Translations under genes and position numbers: made by a program
Shown: piece after piece, positions 15,185-22,586 of the stretch
How positions within the stretch are numbered: position 1 is the stretch's first letter
Layout of the letters: every line of letters starts with the position of its first letter
NCBI GenBank assembly: GCA_031413115.1
Contig: JANOEH010000268.1
Coordinates: forward strand, 1 to 31,344
Length of the DNA stretch: 31,344 bases
Direction of reading: 5' to 3'
Source: JANPEF01 sp031413115
Lineage (GTDB): Bacteria; Eisenbacteria; RBG-16-71-46; DASYSL01
The notes under the pieces: generated by a model
Told to the model about the DNA's origin: nothing
Seen by the model: only the letters and a program-made list of their open reading frames with translations
Databases searched by the model: none

Positions 15185-16086
15185 GGCACGATCTGCGCGA
15201 ACGTCGAGACGACGAGGTCGGTTCCACCGTTCGCCTTGATCGCCGGAATGAGGCGCGGCAGGTCGGCGCGCCGCACCGCGGCCTTCACCGCGTAACCCGC
15301 CCCGGCGTGGAGCGGCGCGACCGTCGGCTCGCGCATCGCCGGGAGCACGGCGACCAGCGCCTCGAGCTGCCCGCCGCTCACGTTGACCTCGAGCATGACG
15401 CGATCGCGCGCCTCGATCACGGAGCGGAGCAGGAGCGCGATCCTGTCGATCGCCTCGCGCCGGCGCGGGTCGTCGAGCGCCGCGGGATTCGCATAGAGAC
15501 GCGTCGACGAGGCCATGAGTTCGTCGATCTCGGCGAGCCCGTGTGCCGCGAGCGTCGCTCCGCTGGCCGTGTTGTCGACGATCGCGTCGGCGTCCTCGGG
15601 CGGGAACACCTCGGTCGCGCCGTAGGAGCGGACGCAGGTCGCGTCGAGCCCGCGCGCGGCGATCCAGCGCGACGTCAACGCCTCGTACTCCGACGCGACG
15701 ACGAGCCGGCGCGCCGGCAGGCGTCCGCCTTCGAGCAGCGCAATCGGCGCCGCCGCGACCAGGCGCACCGGGTCGAGGCCGGTGTCGAGCACCTCGACCA
15801 CGTCGGCCCCCAGTTCGGCGACCCAGTCGGCGCCGGCAAAGCCCGCGTCGCGCGACCCGACGTGGAGCATCTCGACGATGTTCTGCGGTTTCAGGATCTT
15901 CGCGGCATATCCGGGCAGCGAGAGCGTCGGCTGGTAGCTCCGCGTGCCGGCGCGCACCTGGATGCCGGCGTCGGAAAGGAGCGCGAAGACCCCATCCTGC
16001 ATGCGGCCCTTGGGCAGCGCGAGGCGAAGCGATGCGGCGGTCGCGGTGATGCGACCGGTCGTGGCGTCAGTGGCGTCGGCAAGCAT
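15181..16086 (-). CDS. hisG: ATP phosphoribosyltransferase, long form
   Basis: A 301-residue enzyme of the first histidine step. Residues ~20-225 form the catalytic domain: LRLALPKGRMQDGVFALL, DAGFAGADWVAELG, and the PRPP loop around DADAIVDNTASGATLAAHGL. Residues ~226-301 form the ACT-like regulatory domain (VMLEVNVSGGQLEALVAVLP, APLHAGAGYAVKAAVRR), so this is the long HisG that needs no HisZ and is inhibited by histidine. An extra ~18 residues precede the core. CGGAG lies seven bases before the ATG. It is the first structural gene after the leader peptide and attenuator. Confidence 0.96.
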   Translation of the reverse strand: MLADATDATTGRITATAASLRLALPKGRMQDGVFALLSDAGIQVRAGTRSYQPTLSLPGYAAKILKPQNIVEMLHVGSRDAGFAGADWVAELGADVVEVLDTGLDPVRLVAAAPIALLEGGRLPARRLVVASEYEALTSRWIAARGLDATCVRSYGATEVFPPEDADAIVDNTASGATLAAHGLAEIDELMASSTRLYANPAALDDPRRREAIDRIALLLRSVIEARDRVMLEVNVSGGQLEALVAVLPAMREPTVAPLHAGAGYAVKAAVRRADLPRLIPAIKANGGTDLVVSTFAQIVP

Positions 16087-16140
16087 TGGAGCTCCGTTCG
16101 GGAATGGCCCCGCGGCTCCGGCATCGTGACCCCAAACACG

Positions 16141-16166
16141 AACGCCGGCCCGAAGGGGCCGGCGTT
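16141..16166 (-). terminator. Histidine attenuator terminator hairpin
   Basis: A perfect 11-bp stem (16141-16151 with 16156-16166) around a CTTC tetraloop on the minus strand, followed by CGTGTTTGG. It sits between the leader peptide and hisG. Upstream, CTCGC-CAG-GCGAG (16187-16175) forms a small hairpin, and GGCG near 16184-16180 could instead pair with CGCC of the terminator arm as an antiterminator. This is the arrangement expected of ribosome-mediated attenuation. Confidence 0.8.
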
Positions 16167-16200
16167 GGCGTTCACTCGCCTGGCGAGCGACATCAATCCA

Positions 16201-16260
16201 TCATCCGACCCGCGGAATGGTGTGGTGGGGATGATGGGAATGTCGCTGGACGAGGATCAT
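16201..16260 (-). CDS. hisL: Histidine operon leader peptide
   Basis: The 19-residue ORF MILVQRHSHHPHHTIPRVG has five histidines within seven residues (7-13) and stands 35 bases before a terminator hairpin, upstream of hisG. Slow decoding of the histidine codons when charged tRNA-His is scarce would let the antiterminator form. There is no Shine-Dalgarno. The ATG lies ten bases after a candidate -10, so it may be read from a leaderless mRNA. An in-frame TTG at 16299 would give a 32-residue peptide with three further histidines, but that TTG coincides with the proposed -35 box. Confidence 0.85.
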   Translation of the reverse strand: MILVQRHSHHPHHTIPRVG

Positions 16261-16270
16261 GGCGAAGGGA

Positions 16271-16299
16271 ATGGTGCCATGGCGTCGGTGGTGCGTCAA
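16271..16299 (-). promoter_or_regulatory. Candidate promoter of the histidine operon
   Basis: TTGACG (16294-16299) and CACCAT (16271-16276) on the minus strand are 17 bases apart; the -35 is good and the -10 weak (A at position 2, AT at the end). It would start the transcript near 16264-16261, next to the hisL ATG. Nothing else is seen between 16300 and 16376. Confidence 0.45.
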
Positions 16300-16376
16300 G
16301 GCTCAAGAGGGCTCAACCGAGCCTCGCCGCGCGTCTGGACGGTGAATTGACCTCGCCCCGGGTCTTCCGGCGCGGA

Positions 16377-17369
16377 TCACCGATTCTCGGGAGGTCGGGT
16401 TGCGAGCTTCGCCAATCGCACTTCCCCGGCGGGCAGCTCCCGCCCGAGGAAAAATCCGTCATCGCCCAGACCCTGGTAGAGCGGCATCACCAGCAGGCAG
16501 TCCTCGGGCGCGCGGATCTCGCCGCGGCGATCGCGGGCCAGCAGCGTGCCGCCCATGATCGGCTGCAGGTTGGCGAAACCCGGCGCCATCCTGAACTCGT
16601 CCTCGGGGACGATGCCGTGGCGATGGTAGACCTCGATCGCGTGCGGCAGCCCGTGGCGCGCGTTCGCCAGCGTCGCGCGATGGGCGGCGAGATCGGGCAC
16701 CGCCTCGGCCGCGAGCACGCCCGCGGCGACGAGTGCGATCCACAAGACCGACTCGTGGTGGTCGACCGCGGCCGCCGCCTCGTTCTGGCCGCCCTCGACG
16801 GCGATCCCGAGCACGCCGTGCTGGGCGAGATACGGCATGAGCGCGCTCGACAGCTTGCCGATCAGCCCGAAGAACACGGGCAGCGGAAACGTCAGCGCGA
16901 ACGCCTGCGCCCGCTCGATCCCGTCGGCGACCACGAACGGCACGCCTGGCGCCGAGGTGGTGTGCAGGTCGACGAAGTAGCGCGCATCGACCGGAGCGCC
17001 CGTGAAGGCGTCGTCGATCGCCGCCTTGAGCTCGGCCTGCTCGCGGTCCTCGGCCTGCGCCTGCGCCCGGTCCGGCAGCGCGGTCAGCGCCTCGTCGCTC
17101 CAACCCCGGTTCAGGTCGCGTGCGAGGAAGCGCGCGCCGGTCGCGAGCGCCGCCCGGTTGCCGGCCAACACGACGAACGTGCCGCGCAGGAGCCCGCGCT
17201 CCACCATGCGCTCACGGGCGAGGCGCGCCAGCACGCGCTCGGCGGCGAACAATCCGGCCGGTTCGTTGCCGTGGATGCCGCCCAGGGCGACGAGGACGGG
17301 GCCGTGCGCGGCGCCTGTCGGCGAACCGACCCGACCCAACGATCGCGGCCAGGCGCGCGTGTCAGCCAC
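16377..17369 (-). CDS. AstE/AspA-family zinc deacylase (succinylglutamate desuccinylase/aspartoacylase-like)
   Basis: A 330-residue M14-like amidohydrolase. Zinc ligands are H33 and E36 in GGIHGNEPAGL and H136 in FVDLHTTSAPG; DLNRGW at ~85-90 is the family's substrate-arginine motif. Enzymes of this family hydrolyse N-acyl amino acids or related amides. It is the last gene of the ATP-grasp cluster and starts (GTG 17369) eight bases inside the GCS2-CBS gene. Next to amide ligases it probably releases or edits an acyl- or peptidyl-amide made by them. The exact substrate is not predictable; classical arginine-catabolism neighbours are absent, so astE is not assigned. Confidence 0.87.
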   Translation of the reverse strand: MADTRAWPRSLGRVGSPTGAAHGPVLVALGGIHGNEPAGLFAAERVLARLARERMVERGLLRGTFVVLAGNRAALATGARFLARDLNRGWSDEALTALPDRAQAQAEDREQAELKAAIDDAFTGAPVDARYFVDLHTTSAPGVPFVVADGIERAQAFALTFPLPVFFGLIGKLSSALMPYLAQHGVLGIAVEGGQNEAAAAVDHHESVLWIALVAAGVLAAEAVPDLAAHRATLANARHGLPHAIEVYHRHGIVPEDEFRMAPGFANLQPIMGGTLLARDRRGEIRAPEDCLLVMPLYQGLGDDGFFLGRELPAGEVRLAKLATRPPENR

Positions 17370-19269
17370 GCAGGCGCTCCTCGAGCAGCTGGCCCGCGAT
17401 GTCCATGAAGTCGTCCTCGGTCACCACGCCCAGCAGGCGGCCGTCGAGCACGACGGGCAGGCAACCGACGCGCGCCTCGCGCATGATCTCGATGGCGCGC
17501 AGCGTGCTCATGGTCGGCGCGATGACGATCGGGTCCTTCTTCATGATGTCGGCCACCGCGACCTCGTGCCAGTGCGCGTCGCCGTCGCTGTTGGCGAGCA
17601 GACGCAGCAGCGCGCGGTAGCTGACGAGGCCGACCAGGCGGTGCTCGGAGTCCTCGACTGGAACGTGGCGGATCTTCTCCCACTCCATCAGCCGGGCCAC
17701 CAGGTCGACCGGTTCGTCGGCGTGCACGGTGAACAGGTCGGTGGTCATGATCTGCTCGACCTTCAGGTAGTTGTTCTTCCAGCCGCCGCCCTCGTCGAGC
17801 CGGGCCGGCTCCCATTCGGACACGGGCTTCCCCGATCTCTGGCGCTGCACCGTCGCCAGCGTGAGGGCATTGAGGCGCTCGCCGGGCGTGCCGTGATCCT
17901 TCATGCCGGCCAGCGAGTGGAGCATCCAGCGCGAGCCGGTGCGACCGCTGGCCACGCGTTTCTCGATCGTGCCGAGATAGCGGTCGCGATCGGCGTTGTC
18001 GATGCCGGCGATCGCCAGTCCCTCGGCGGCCATCGGCAGCAGGCGCTCGAGGATCAGCTTCGGCGCGGGGATCTCCTCGCCGTCGATCCACGTCAGCGGC
18101 GCAGCCAGCCCGTGGCGCGCGGCGGTGACGAAGTTGTGCTTCGCCTGCTCGAACTCCATCACGGCCGGCACGTGCTCGATGTGGCGCGGCACGGCCTTCA
18201 TCAGTCCGAGCCAGAACCCCGCGTTCGCCACCTCGTCGAGCACGCACGGGCCCGAGGGCAGCACGCGGTTCTCGATCCGCAGGTGCGGCACCCCGTCGGT
18301 CACGCCGAAGCAGGCGCGGTTCCAGCGGTAGATCGTGCCGTTGTGCAGGCGCAGCGCCTTCAGGGCCGGCACGCGCCCCGCGGCGAGCGCGGCGACCGCG
18401 TCCTCGTCGAGGTCGGTGCCGACCAGCGCGCGGAAGCGCGAGATGTCCTCCTTGTAGATCTCGAGGATCGAGCGCTCGACCCAGCGGTTGCCGAACGTGA
18501 CGCGCGGCGCCATGGTGCGCGCCTGCGACGGGTTCCGGCTGTCGACCGCCTGCTCGAACAGGGGGATGCGCGTCTCGGCCCACAGCCGTCGACCCCAGAG
18601 GAGCGGCGAGTTCGTCGCCGCCGCCAGCACGGGCGCGGCCAGCAACTGCGCCACGTTGTAGACGTGCGCGAACTCCCTCGCCCCGACCTGCAGGTGGACC
18701 TGGAACGAAGCGTTGCACGCCTCGACCAGCACCGAGTCATGCTGCGCGCGCAGCTCGTCGACCCCGCGGATATCGATCATGAACTCGTCGCCGCGCAGGC
18801 GCGAGGTGGCCTCGTTGAGCGCGTGGTAGCGCGGCAACGGCGTCATGGCCTCGGGGCCCAGGTCGGTCTTCCGCAGCGTGGGCAGGATGCCGGTCAGCAC
18901 CAGGTCGTAGCCCAGCTCCGCGGCGCTCTTGCGGCCCAGGCCGACCAGTTTCTGCAGCTGCTTCTCGAGCCGCGACAGGCTGTCGCCCGCGAACGGCAGC
19001 GGGTCGGCGTTGATCTCCAACTGGAAGAGGCCGAGCTCGGTCGTGAAGTGCGGGTCGTTGACGCGCTCGAGCACCTGCATCGCGCCCAGCGCGGGGTGGC
19101 CGCCGGCGTCGATCAGGAACGCCTCCTGCTCGGCGCCGATGCGCGAGACGCCTTCCTCGAAGGCGCCGCGCTCGAGCATCAGTTCGAAGGCGCGCAGGTC
19201 CGACAGCAGCGCGCGCATGAACTCGCGCCGCATCTCGCCGCTGAAGGGATCGACCGCCGGGGCGCCCAT
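17362..19269 (-). CDS. GCS2-type carboxylate-amine ligase fused to a CBS-domain pair
   Basis: A 635-residue fusion. Residues ~20-480 resemble the glutamate-cysteine ligase GCS2/YbdK family: IGAEQEAFLID (44-54) is the E-x-E metal/ATP motif and LGLFQLEINADP the next acidic strand, with further conserved NRWVERSILEIYKEDI and LRIENRVLPSGP. Residues ~500-635 are two CBS domains (IMTTDLFTVHADEPV to LVGLVSYRALLRLL; IMKKDPIVIAPTMST to LLGVVTEDDFMDI), which commonly bind adenine nucleotides. The protein would form a gamma-glutamyl-like or other amide bond, with activity possibly tuned by ATP/AMP through the CBS pair. It lies between an esterase and the AstE-like gene in one operon. The amine and acid substrates are unknown. 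Confidence 0.88.
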   Translation of the reverse strand: MGAPAVDPFSGEMRREFMRALLSDLRAFELMLERGAFEEGVSRIGAEQEAFLIDAGGHPALGAMQVLERVNDPHFTTELGLFQLEINADPLPFAGDSLSRLEKQLQKLVGLGRKSAAELGYDLVLTGILPTLRKTDLGPEAMTPLPRYHALNEATSRLRGDEFMIDIRGVDELRAQHDSVLVEACNASFQVHLQVGAREFAHVYNVAQLLAAPVLAAATNSPLLWGRRLWAETRIPLFEQAVDSRNPSQARTMAPRVTFGNRWVERSILEIYKEDISRFRALVGTDLDEDAVAALAAGRVPALKALRLHNGTIYRWNRACFGVTDGVPHLRIENRVLPSGPCVLDEVANAGFWLGLMKAVPRHIEHVPAVMEFEQAKHNFVTAARHGLAAPLTWIDGEEIPAPKLILERLLPMAAEGLAIAGIDNADRDRYLGTIEKRVASGRTGSRWMLHSLAGMKDHGTPGERLNALTLATVQRQRSGKPVSEWEPARLDEGGGWKNNYLKVEQIMTTDLFTVHADEPVDLVARLMEWEKIRHVPVEDSEHRLVGLVSYRALLRLLANSDGDAHWHEVAVADIMKKDPIVIAPTMSTLRAIEIMREARVGCLPVVLDGRLLGVVTEDDFMDIAGQLLEERLRG

Positions 19270-19275
19270 GCCGGG

Positions 19276-20016
19276 TCAGGCCCCCGGTGCGGCCGTGAGC
19301 TCGGCCAGGTACTGGGGGAACATGCGCCGCCACGTCGGCCAGTCGTGGTGCCACTCGGCGCCCCACGCGTCGACGCGATTGGGGATGCCGCGCGCCCCGA
19401 GGACGTGGGCCATGCGCCACGATTCGCCGATGTTCTCGGCGCGACCCTGCCCCGAGGCAAGCACGATCATGCGCGTGCGCAGCTTCTCGAGCAGCGGGCC
19501 CTCGAGCTTCGGCAGGAAGTGCAGCGGCGAGGCAAAGTAGAAGTCGGCCGGAACGCCGCCGGTGAGGAAGCGCGTCAGGTCGTACGTGCCCGACAGCCCG
19601 ACCGCGTGGGTAAAGACGTCGGGATAGCGACACAGCGCCGAGACGGCGTTGAACGCGCCGATCGACGCGCCAGCGGTGATCACGCCGATGTCGGGATCGC
19701 GGCAGTCCTGACGAATGGCGGGCACGACCTCGTGGCGCACGAACTCGTGGAACTGGCCCTGGATCCAGGCGCGGTGGCCGTCGGAGCCCTCACCCTCGAT
19801 CCACGTGCGCCCGGCCACACTGTCGACCGAGTAGACCTTGATCCGCCCCGCCGCGATCAGGTCGCCGAGCGAAGCGATGACGTGCATGCGCTCGATCTCC
19901 TCGGCGTCGCCGCCGGCGGTCGGGAACAGCAGAACGGGCGTGCCGAACGTGCCCCAGCGCACGACCGAGACGCGCCGGCCCAGGCGCTCCGAGTGCCAGC
20001 CGCTGGCGAGCTTCAT
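19276..20016 (-). CDS. Alpha/beta-hydrolase, putative esterase (esterase D/PF00756-like)
   Basis: A 246-residue hydrolase with the nucleophile elbow GASIGA (S118) preceded by GVITA. A likely catalytic histidine lies in AEWHHDWPTWRRMFP near residue 226. PVLLFPTAGG at ~27-36 supplies the oxyanion region. There is no signal peptide, so it is cytosolic. Its ATG overlaps the stop of the upstream ATP-grasp gene by four bases. It probably cleaves an ester or amide of the cluster's product, but thioesterase or acyltransferase activity is also possible. Confidence 0.82.
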   Translation of the reverse strand: MKLASGWHSERLGRRVSVVRWGTFGTPVLLFPTAGGDAEEIERMHVIASLGDLIAAGRIKVYSVDSVAGRTWIEGEGSDGHRAWIQGQFHEFVRHEVVPAIRQDCRDPDIGVITAGASIGAFNAVSALCRYPDVFTHAVGLSGTYDLTRFLTGGVPADFYFASPLHFLPKLEGPLLEKLRTRMIVLASGQGRAENIGESWRMAHVLGARGIPNRVDAWGAEWHHDWPTWRRMFPQYLAELTAAPGA

Positions 20017-21353
20017 GTTCGCGCGCCCTTGGGCGCGCGGGGTTTGCGGGGTTTCTTGGCGGGGACGCTTGCAGTTGCAACCGCCGGCGCGCCGACACCC
20101 ACGCTTTCCCGTTCAACCCCCCCGGGCGCATCGTCGCGCCACTGCTGGATGCGGCTCCAGAACAGCTCGGTGAAGCGCTCGACCTCGTGCGCGGGGTAGA
20201 GCGCCGCGGTCTTCAGGCGCACGGCCTCCTTCGCCTCGGGCGAGCCGAAGAACTCCCAGGCGATCCCCGGAAGCCGCGCCAGGTGCGTCGCCTTGAACTC
20301 GGCGAAGCGATCGGCGTCGAGCCGCTGCCGGGCAATCGCGGCATAGGCCGCGAGCTTTTCTGCAAAAGGCGCCGGCGTGCGGGCGATCTCCTGGAACGGC
20401 GCCCAGTCGAGGTTGGTGCGCAGCGGGCGCTTCGTTGCCGCGACGAACAGCGACCACTCGAGGTTGGCCAGCACGAGCCACGGGAAGTGGTAGTGCAGCG
20501 AGGTGACCTGTGAATCCGGGCAGGCGTTCGCGAAGTCGATCGGATGCCATACGCCGTCCTTCGCCAGCGCCTCGCACGAGTTGAAGTCCCAGCCGAAGAA
20601 CGCGTTGATCACCAGCGTCATGTCGGCCAGCGTGCGCACGTCGGCGTCGCGGATGAAGTCGCGCTCCATCGTGTAACGGTCGTGCAGCGGCAGCTCGGGA
20701 TCGTAGCGGATGATGCGCACCTGCGGCCCCAGGCCCACGGCGCGAACGAAGTGATCGTAGGGTTCGATGGCCTTCTGCAGGTGCATGAGGTGGGTGCCGC
20801 TGGCCTCGTAGGCGCGGCGCAGCGCGGCCTCGTCGTCGATCCGCGAGACCCCCTGCCAGCCGCCGCCGTCGTAGGGCTTCATGTACATCGGGTAGCCGAG
20901 CTTCGCCCCCACCGCGCCCAGGTCGAACATCTGCGCGTAACGCTGGAGCGTGACCTCGAGGTCCGGCCTGGCCTCGTACGCCTTGGGCGGGACCATCCAG
21001 GTCTCCGGCACGGGGAAGCCCAGCGCCATCATCGCGGCGTAGGTCGTGTGCTTCTCCATCGACTGGATCGCCCACGGGTTGTTGAACACGTACGTGCCAT
21101 CCATGAGAATGGACTTCTTGATCCACTCGCGGCTCGTCGAGTACCAGTGCGTCAGGCGGTCGACGACCAGGTCGTACTTCGCCGGCGCGCGCAGGTCGAA
21201 CGGCTCGATCGTCACGCGTTCGACGGCGAAGCGCACGACGTCCTTCCCGACCGGTATCGCGGGATCGAAGCGCTGAAGGATGCCCTCGTAGCACAGGGGC
21301 CAGCACAGGTCGGCGCCGAGCGAAAGCCCGATCCGGCGGGTGACTTCGGACAT
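20013..21353 (-). CDS. ATP-grasp domain protein, divergent member of the cluster
   Basis: A 446-residue protein. GYPMYMKPYDGGGWQGV (about 153-169) is the ATP-binding lysine strand and glycine loop; MHLQKAIEPYDHFVRAVGLG resembles the central hinge strand; GVWHPIDFANACPDS has the acidic/amide metal ligands. The N-terminal 90 residues (DLVVDRLTHW, MDGTYVFNNPWAIQSMEKHTTY) form a pre-ATP-grasp domain. It differs clearly from the three other ATP-grasp genes here. The last ~40 residues are a low-complexity Pro/Lys/Ala tail (AKKPRKPRAPKG), probably disordered. GGAAGAG precedes the ATG, and a good promoter lies 54 bases upstream. It likely ligates a carboxylate to an amine; substrates are unknown. Confidence 0.82.
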   Translation of the reverse strand: MSEVTRRIGLSLGADLCWPLCYEGILQRFDPAIPVGKDVVRFAVERVTIEPFDLRAPAKYDLVVDRLTHWYSTSREWIKKSILMDGTYVFNNPWAIQSMEKHTTYAAMMALGFPVPETWMVPPKAYEARPDLEVTLQRYAQMFDLGAVGAKLGYPMYMKPYDGGGWQGVSRIDDEAALRRAYEASGTHLMHLQKAIEPYDHFVRAVGLGPQVRIIRYDPELPLHDRYTMERDFIRDADVRTLADMTLVINAFFGWDFNSCEALAKDGVWHPIDFANACPDSQVTSLHYHFPWLVLANLEWSLFVAATKRPLRTNLDWAPFQEIARTPAPFAEKLAAYAAIARQRLDADRFAEFKATHLARLPGIAWEFFGSPEAKEAVRLKTAALYPAHEVERFTELFWSRIQQWRDDAPGGVERESVGVGAPAVATASVPAKKPRKPRAPKGART

Positions 21354-21406
21354 GAACGTCTCTTCCGGGGTTCGGGGAAAGCGGCCATGCGGGTGCGTTC
21401 GTCGGG

Positions 21407-21435
21407 AGACTACCGGACCCGGCGGGGCGGGTCAA
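21407..21435 (-). promoter_or_regulatory. Promoter of the ATP-grasp/esterase/GCS2-CBS/AstE operon
   Basis: TTGACC (21430-21435) and TAGTCT (21407-21412) on the minus strand with a spacer of exactly 17 bases. Transcription would begin near 21400, giving a leader of about 47 bases. It splits the minus-strand cluster into two transcription units, although read-through from glgA is possible, since no terminator is seen in the 84-base gap. Confidence 0.7.
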
Positions 21436-21437
21436 AA

Positions 21438-22586
21438 CTACTCGTAGACCATCCACAACGGGCCGGGAAACAGCCACGACAGGCCCTCGCGCAGGCGGTC
21501 CCGCCAGTTCTCCCAGTTGTGCCCGTCGCGCGCCTCGACATATCGGACTTCCATGCCCGTCGCATCAAGAAGGGGCACGAGAGAGCGATTTTCATAGATC
21601 AACGATTCATATTGCCCGCAGCTGACGAAGACCTTCTCGGCGACGCGCAGCGGGCGATCGCGGTAGGCGTTCACGAACTCGACGATCGGCGAAAAAGCAG
21701 GGCCGCGGCGGCTGGCGCCGATGTCGGTGAAGGCGAACGAGCCCGACTGCAGCAACAGGCGATCGAAGCGGCCCGGGTGAGCGTACGCCGCGGCCAGCGC
21801 GGCGACGGCGCCGAAGCTGGCGCCCATCAGGCCGCGCTTGCCCGGGTCCGCATCGATCGGCGCGATCCGCTCGACAAGAGGAACGAGTTCATCGACGAGG
21901 AAGCTGGTGTGCGCCGCATCGGCGGCGTACTCGCGCAGGCGATCGCCTGGATACGTGAGCGCCACGATCAGGTCCGCGACCTCGAGGCGATGGATCAGGT
22001 TGTCGAGCACGGTCTTGAGCCCGGAGTACGCCAGGTAGTCGCCGCCGTCGTGCACGACCAGCAGCGGATAGCGGCGGTGGGCGCGAAAGCGAGCCGGCTT
22101 GTACAGCGTCACGCGCGCGTCGCGCCCCAGAGCAAGGCTCGGGAACACGTGGTCCTCGAGCGAGCCTTCGCGCGCCTCGGGATCGTGGCGCGTCCACTCG
22201 GGCACGGCGTAGCCCAAGCCCTGGCAGACGGAATTCGCGCCGAACGGGTCGCGCGCCTTGAGCGGGTTGCGCGGATCCTCGATCCACTCCCCCGCCTTGT
22301 CGCGCACGACCTCGATCTTGTATTCGACGCGCGACCGGGGCGGCAATTCCAGCACGTGGAACCACAGGTCGGTCCCCTCGAGCCGCGAGAACGGCTGCAC
22401 CGCGGGCAGCCCGAACACGAAGTGCCGCAGGTGCACCGCGTCGGCCTGGCCGCGCCAGACGAACGTGGCGCTCGTGCCTTCGACCAGCGGGAAGGCATGC
22501 GACGCAAGGAAGCGGTCGACGGCGCCGGAGTCGTGCGCGACCTCCTCCTCGAGGCGACGGATGGCGAGACGGTGCTCGGCGCTCAT
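21438..22586 (-). CDS. Esterase with N-terminal E-set/CBM48-like domain (enterochelin-esterase-like)
   Basis: A 382-residue protein. Residues ~1-120 (ATFVWRGQADAVHLRHFVFG, GTDLWFHVLELPPRSRVEYK) look like an immunoglobulin-like E-set/CBM48 domain, as found before Fes-type esterases and in glycogen-branching enzymes. Residues ~130-382 are an esterase D-type hydrolase: VTLYKPARFRAHRRYPLLVVHDG, the nucleophile in MGASFGA, an acid in CGQYES-like context, and HNWENWRDRL with the catalytic histidine. It is cytosolic. Its ATG overlaps the peptidase S51-like stop by four bases. With glgA in the same operon, a carbohydrate-linked ester is a reasonable substrate, but this is inference. Confidence 0.83.
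   Translation of the reverse strand: MSAEHRLAIRRLEEEVAHDSGAVDRFLASHAFPLVEGTSATFVWRGQADAVHLRHFVFGLPAVQPFSRLEGTDLWFHVLELPPRSRVEYKIEVVRDKAGEWIEDPRNPLKARDPFGANSVCQGLGYAVPEWTRHDPEAREGSLEDHVFPSLALGRDARVTLYKPARFRAHRRYPLLVVHDGGDYLAYSGLKTVLDNLIHRLEVADLIVALTYPGDRLREYAADAAHTSFLVDELVPLVERIAPIDADPGKRGLMGASFGAVAALAAAYAHPGRFDRLLLQSGSFAFTDIGASRRGPAFSPIVEFVNAYRDRPLRVAEKVFVSCGQYESLIYENRSLVPLLDATGMEVRYVEARDGHNWENWRDRLREGLSWLFPGPLWMVYE

Noticed and set aside
16261..16299. TTG-initiated 32-residue hisL with eight histidines
   Set aside because: The TTG coincides with the best -35 box and lacks a Shine-Dalgarno. It is kept only as an alternative in the hisL entry.
17002..20199. Plus-strand open frame of 1065 codons
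   Set aside because: It is antisense to four recognised genes with intact motifs, and its translation is low-complexity His/Arg/Val/Asp sequence typical of the complement of GC-rich coding DNA.
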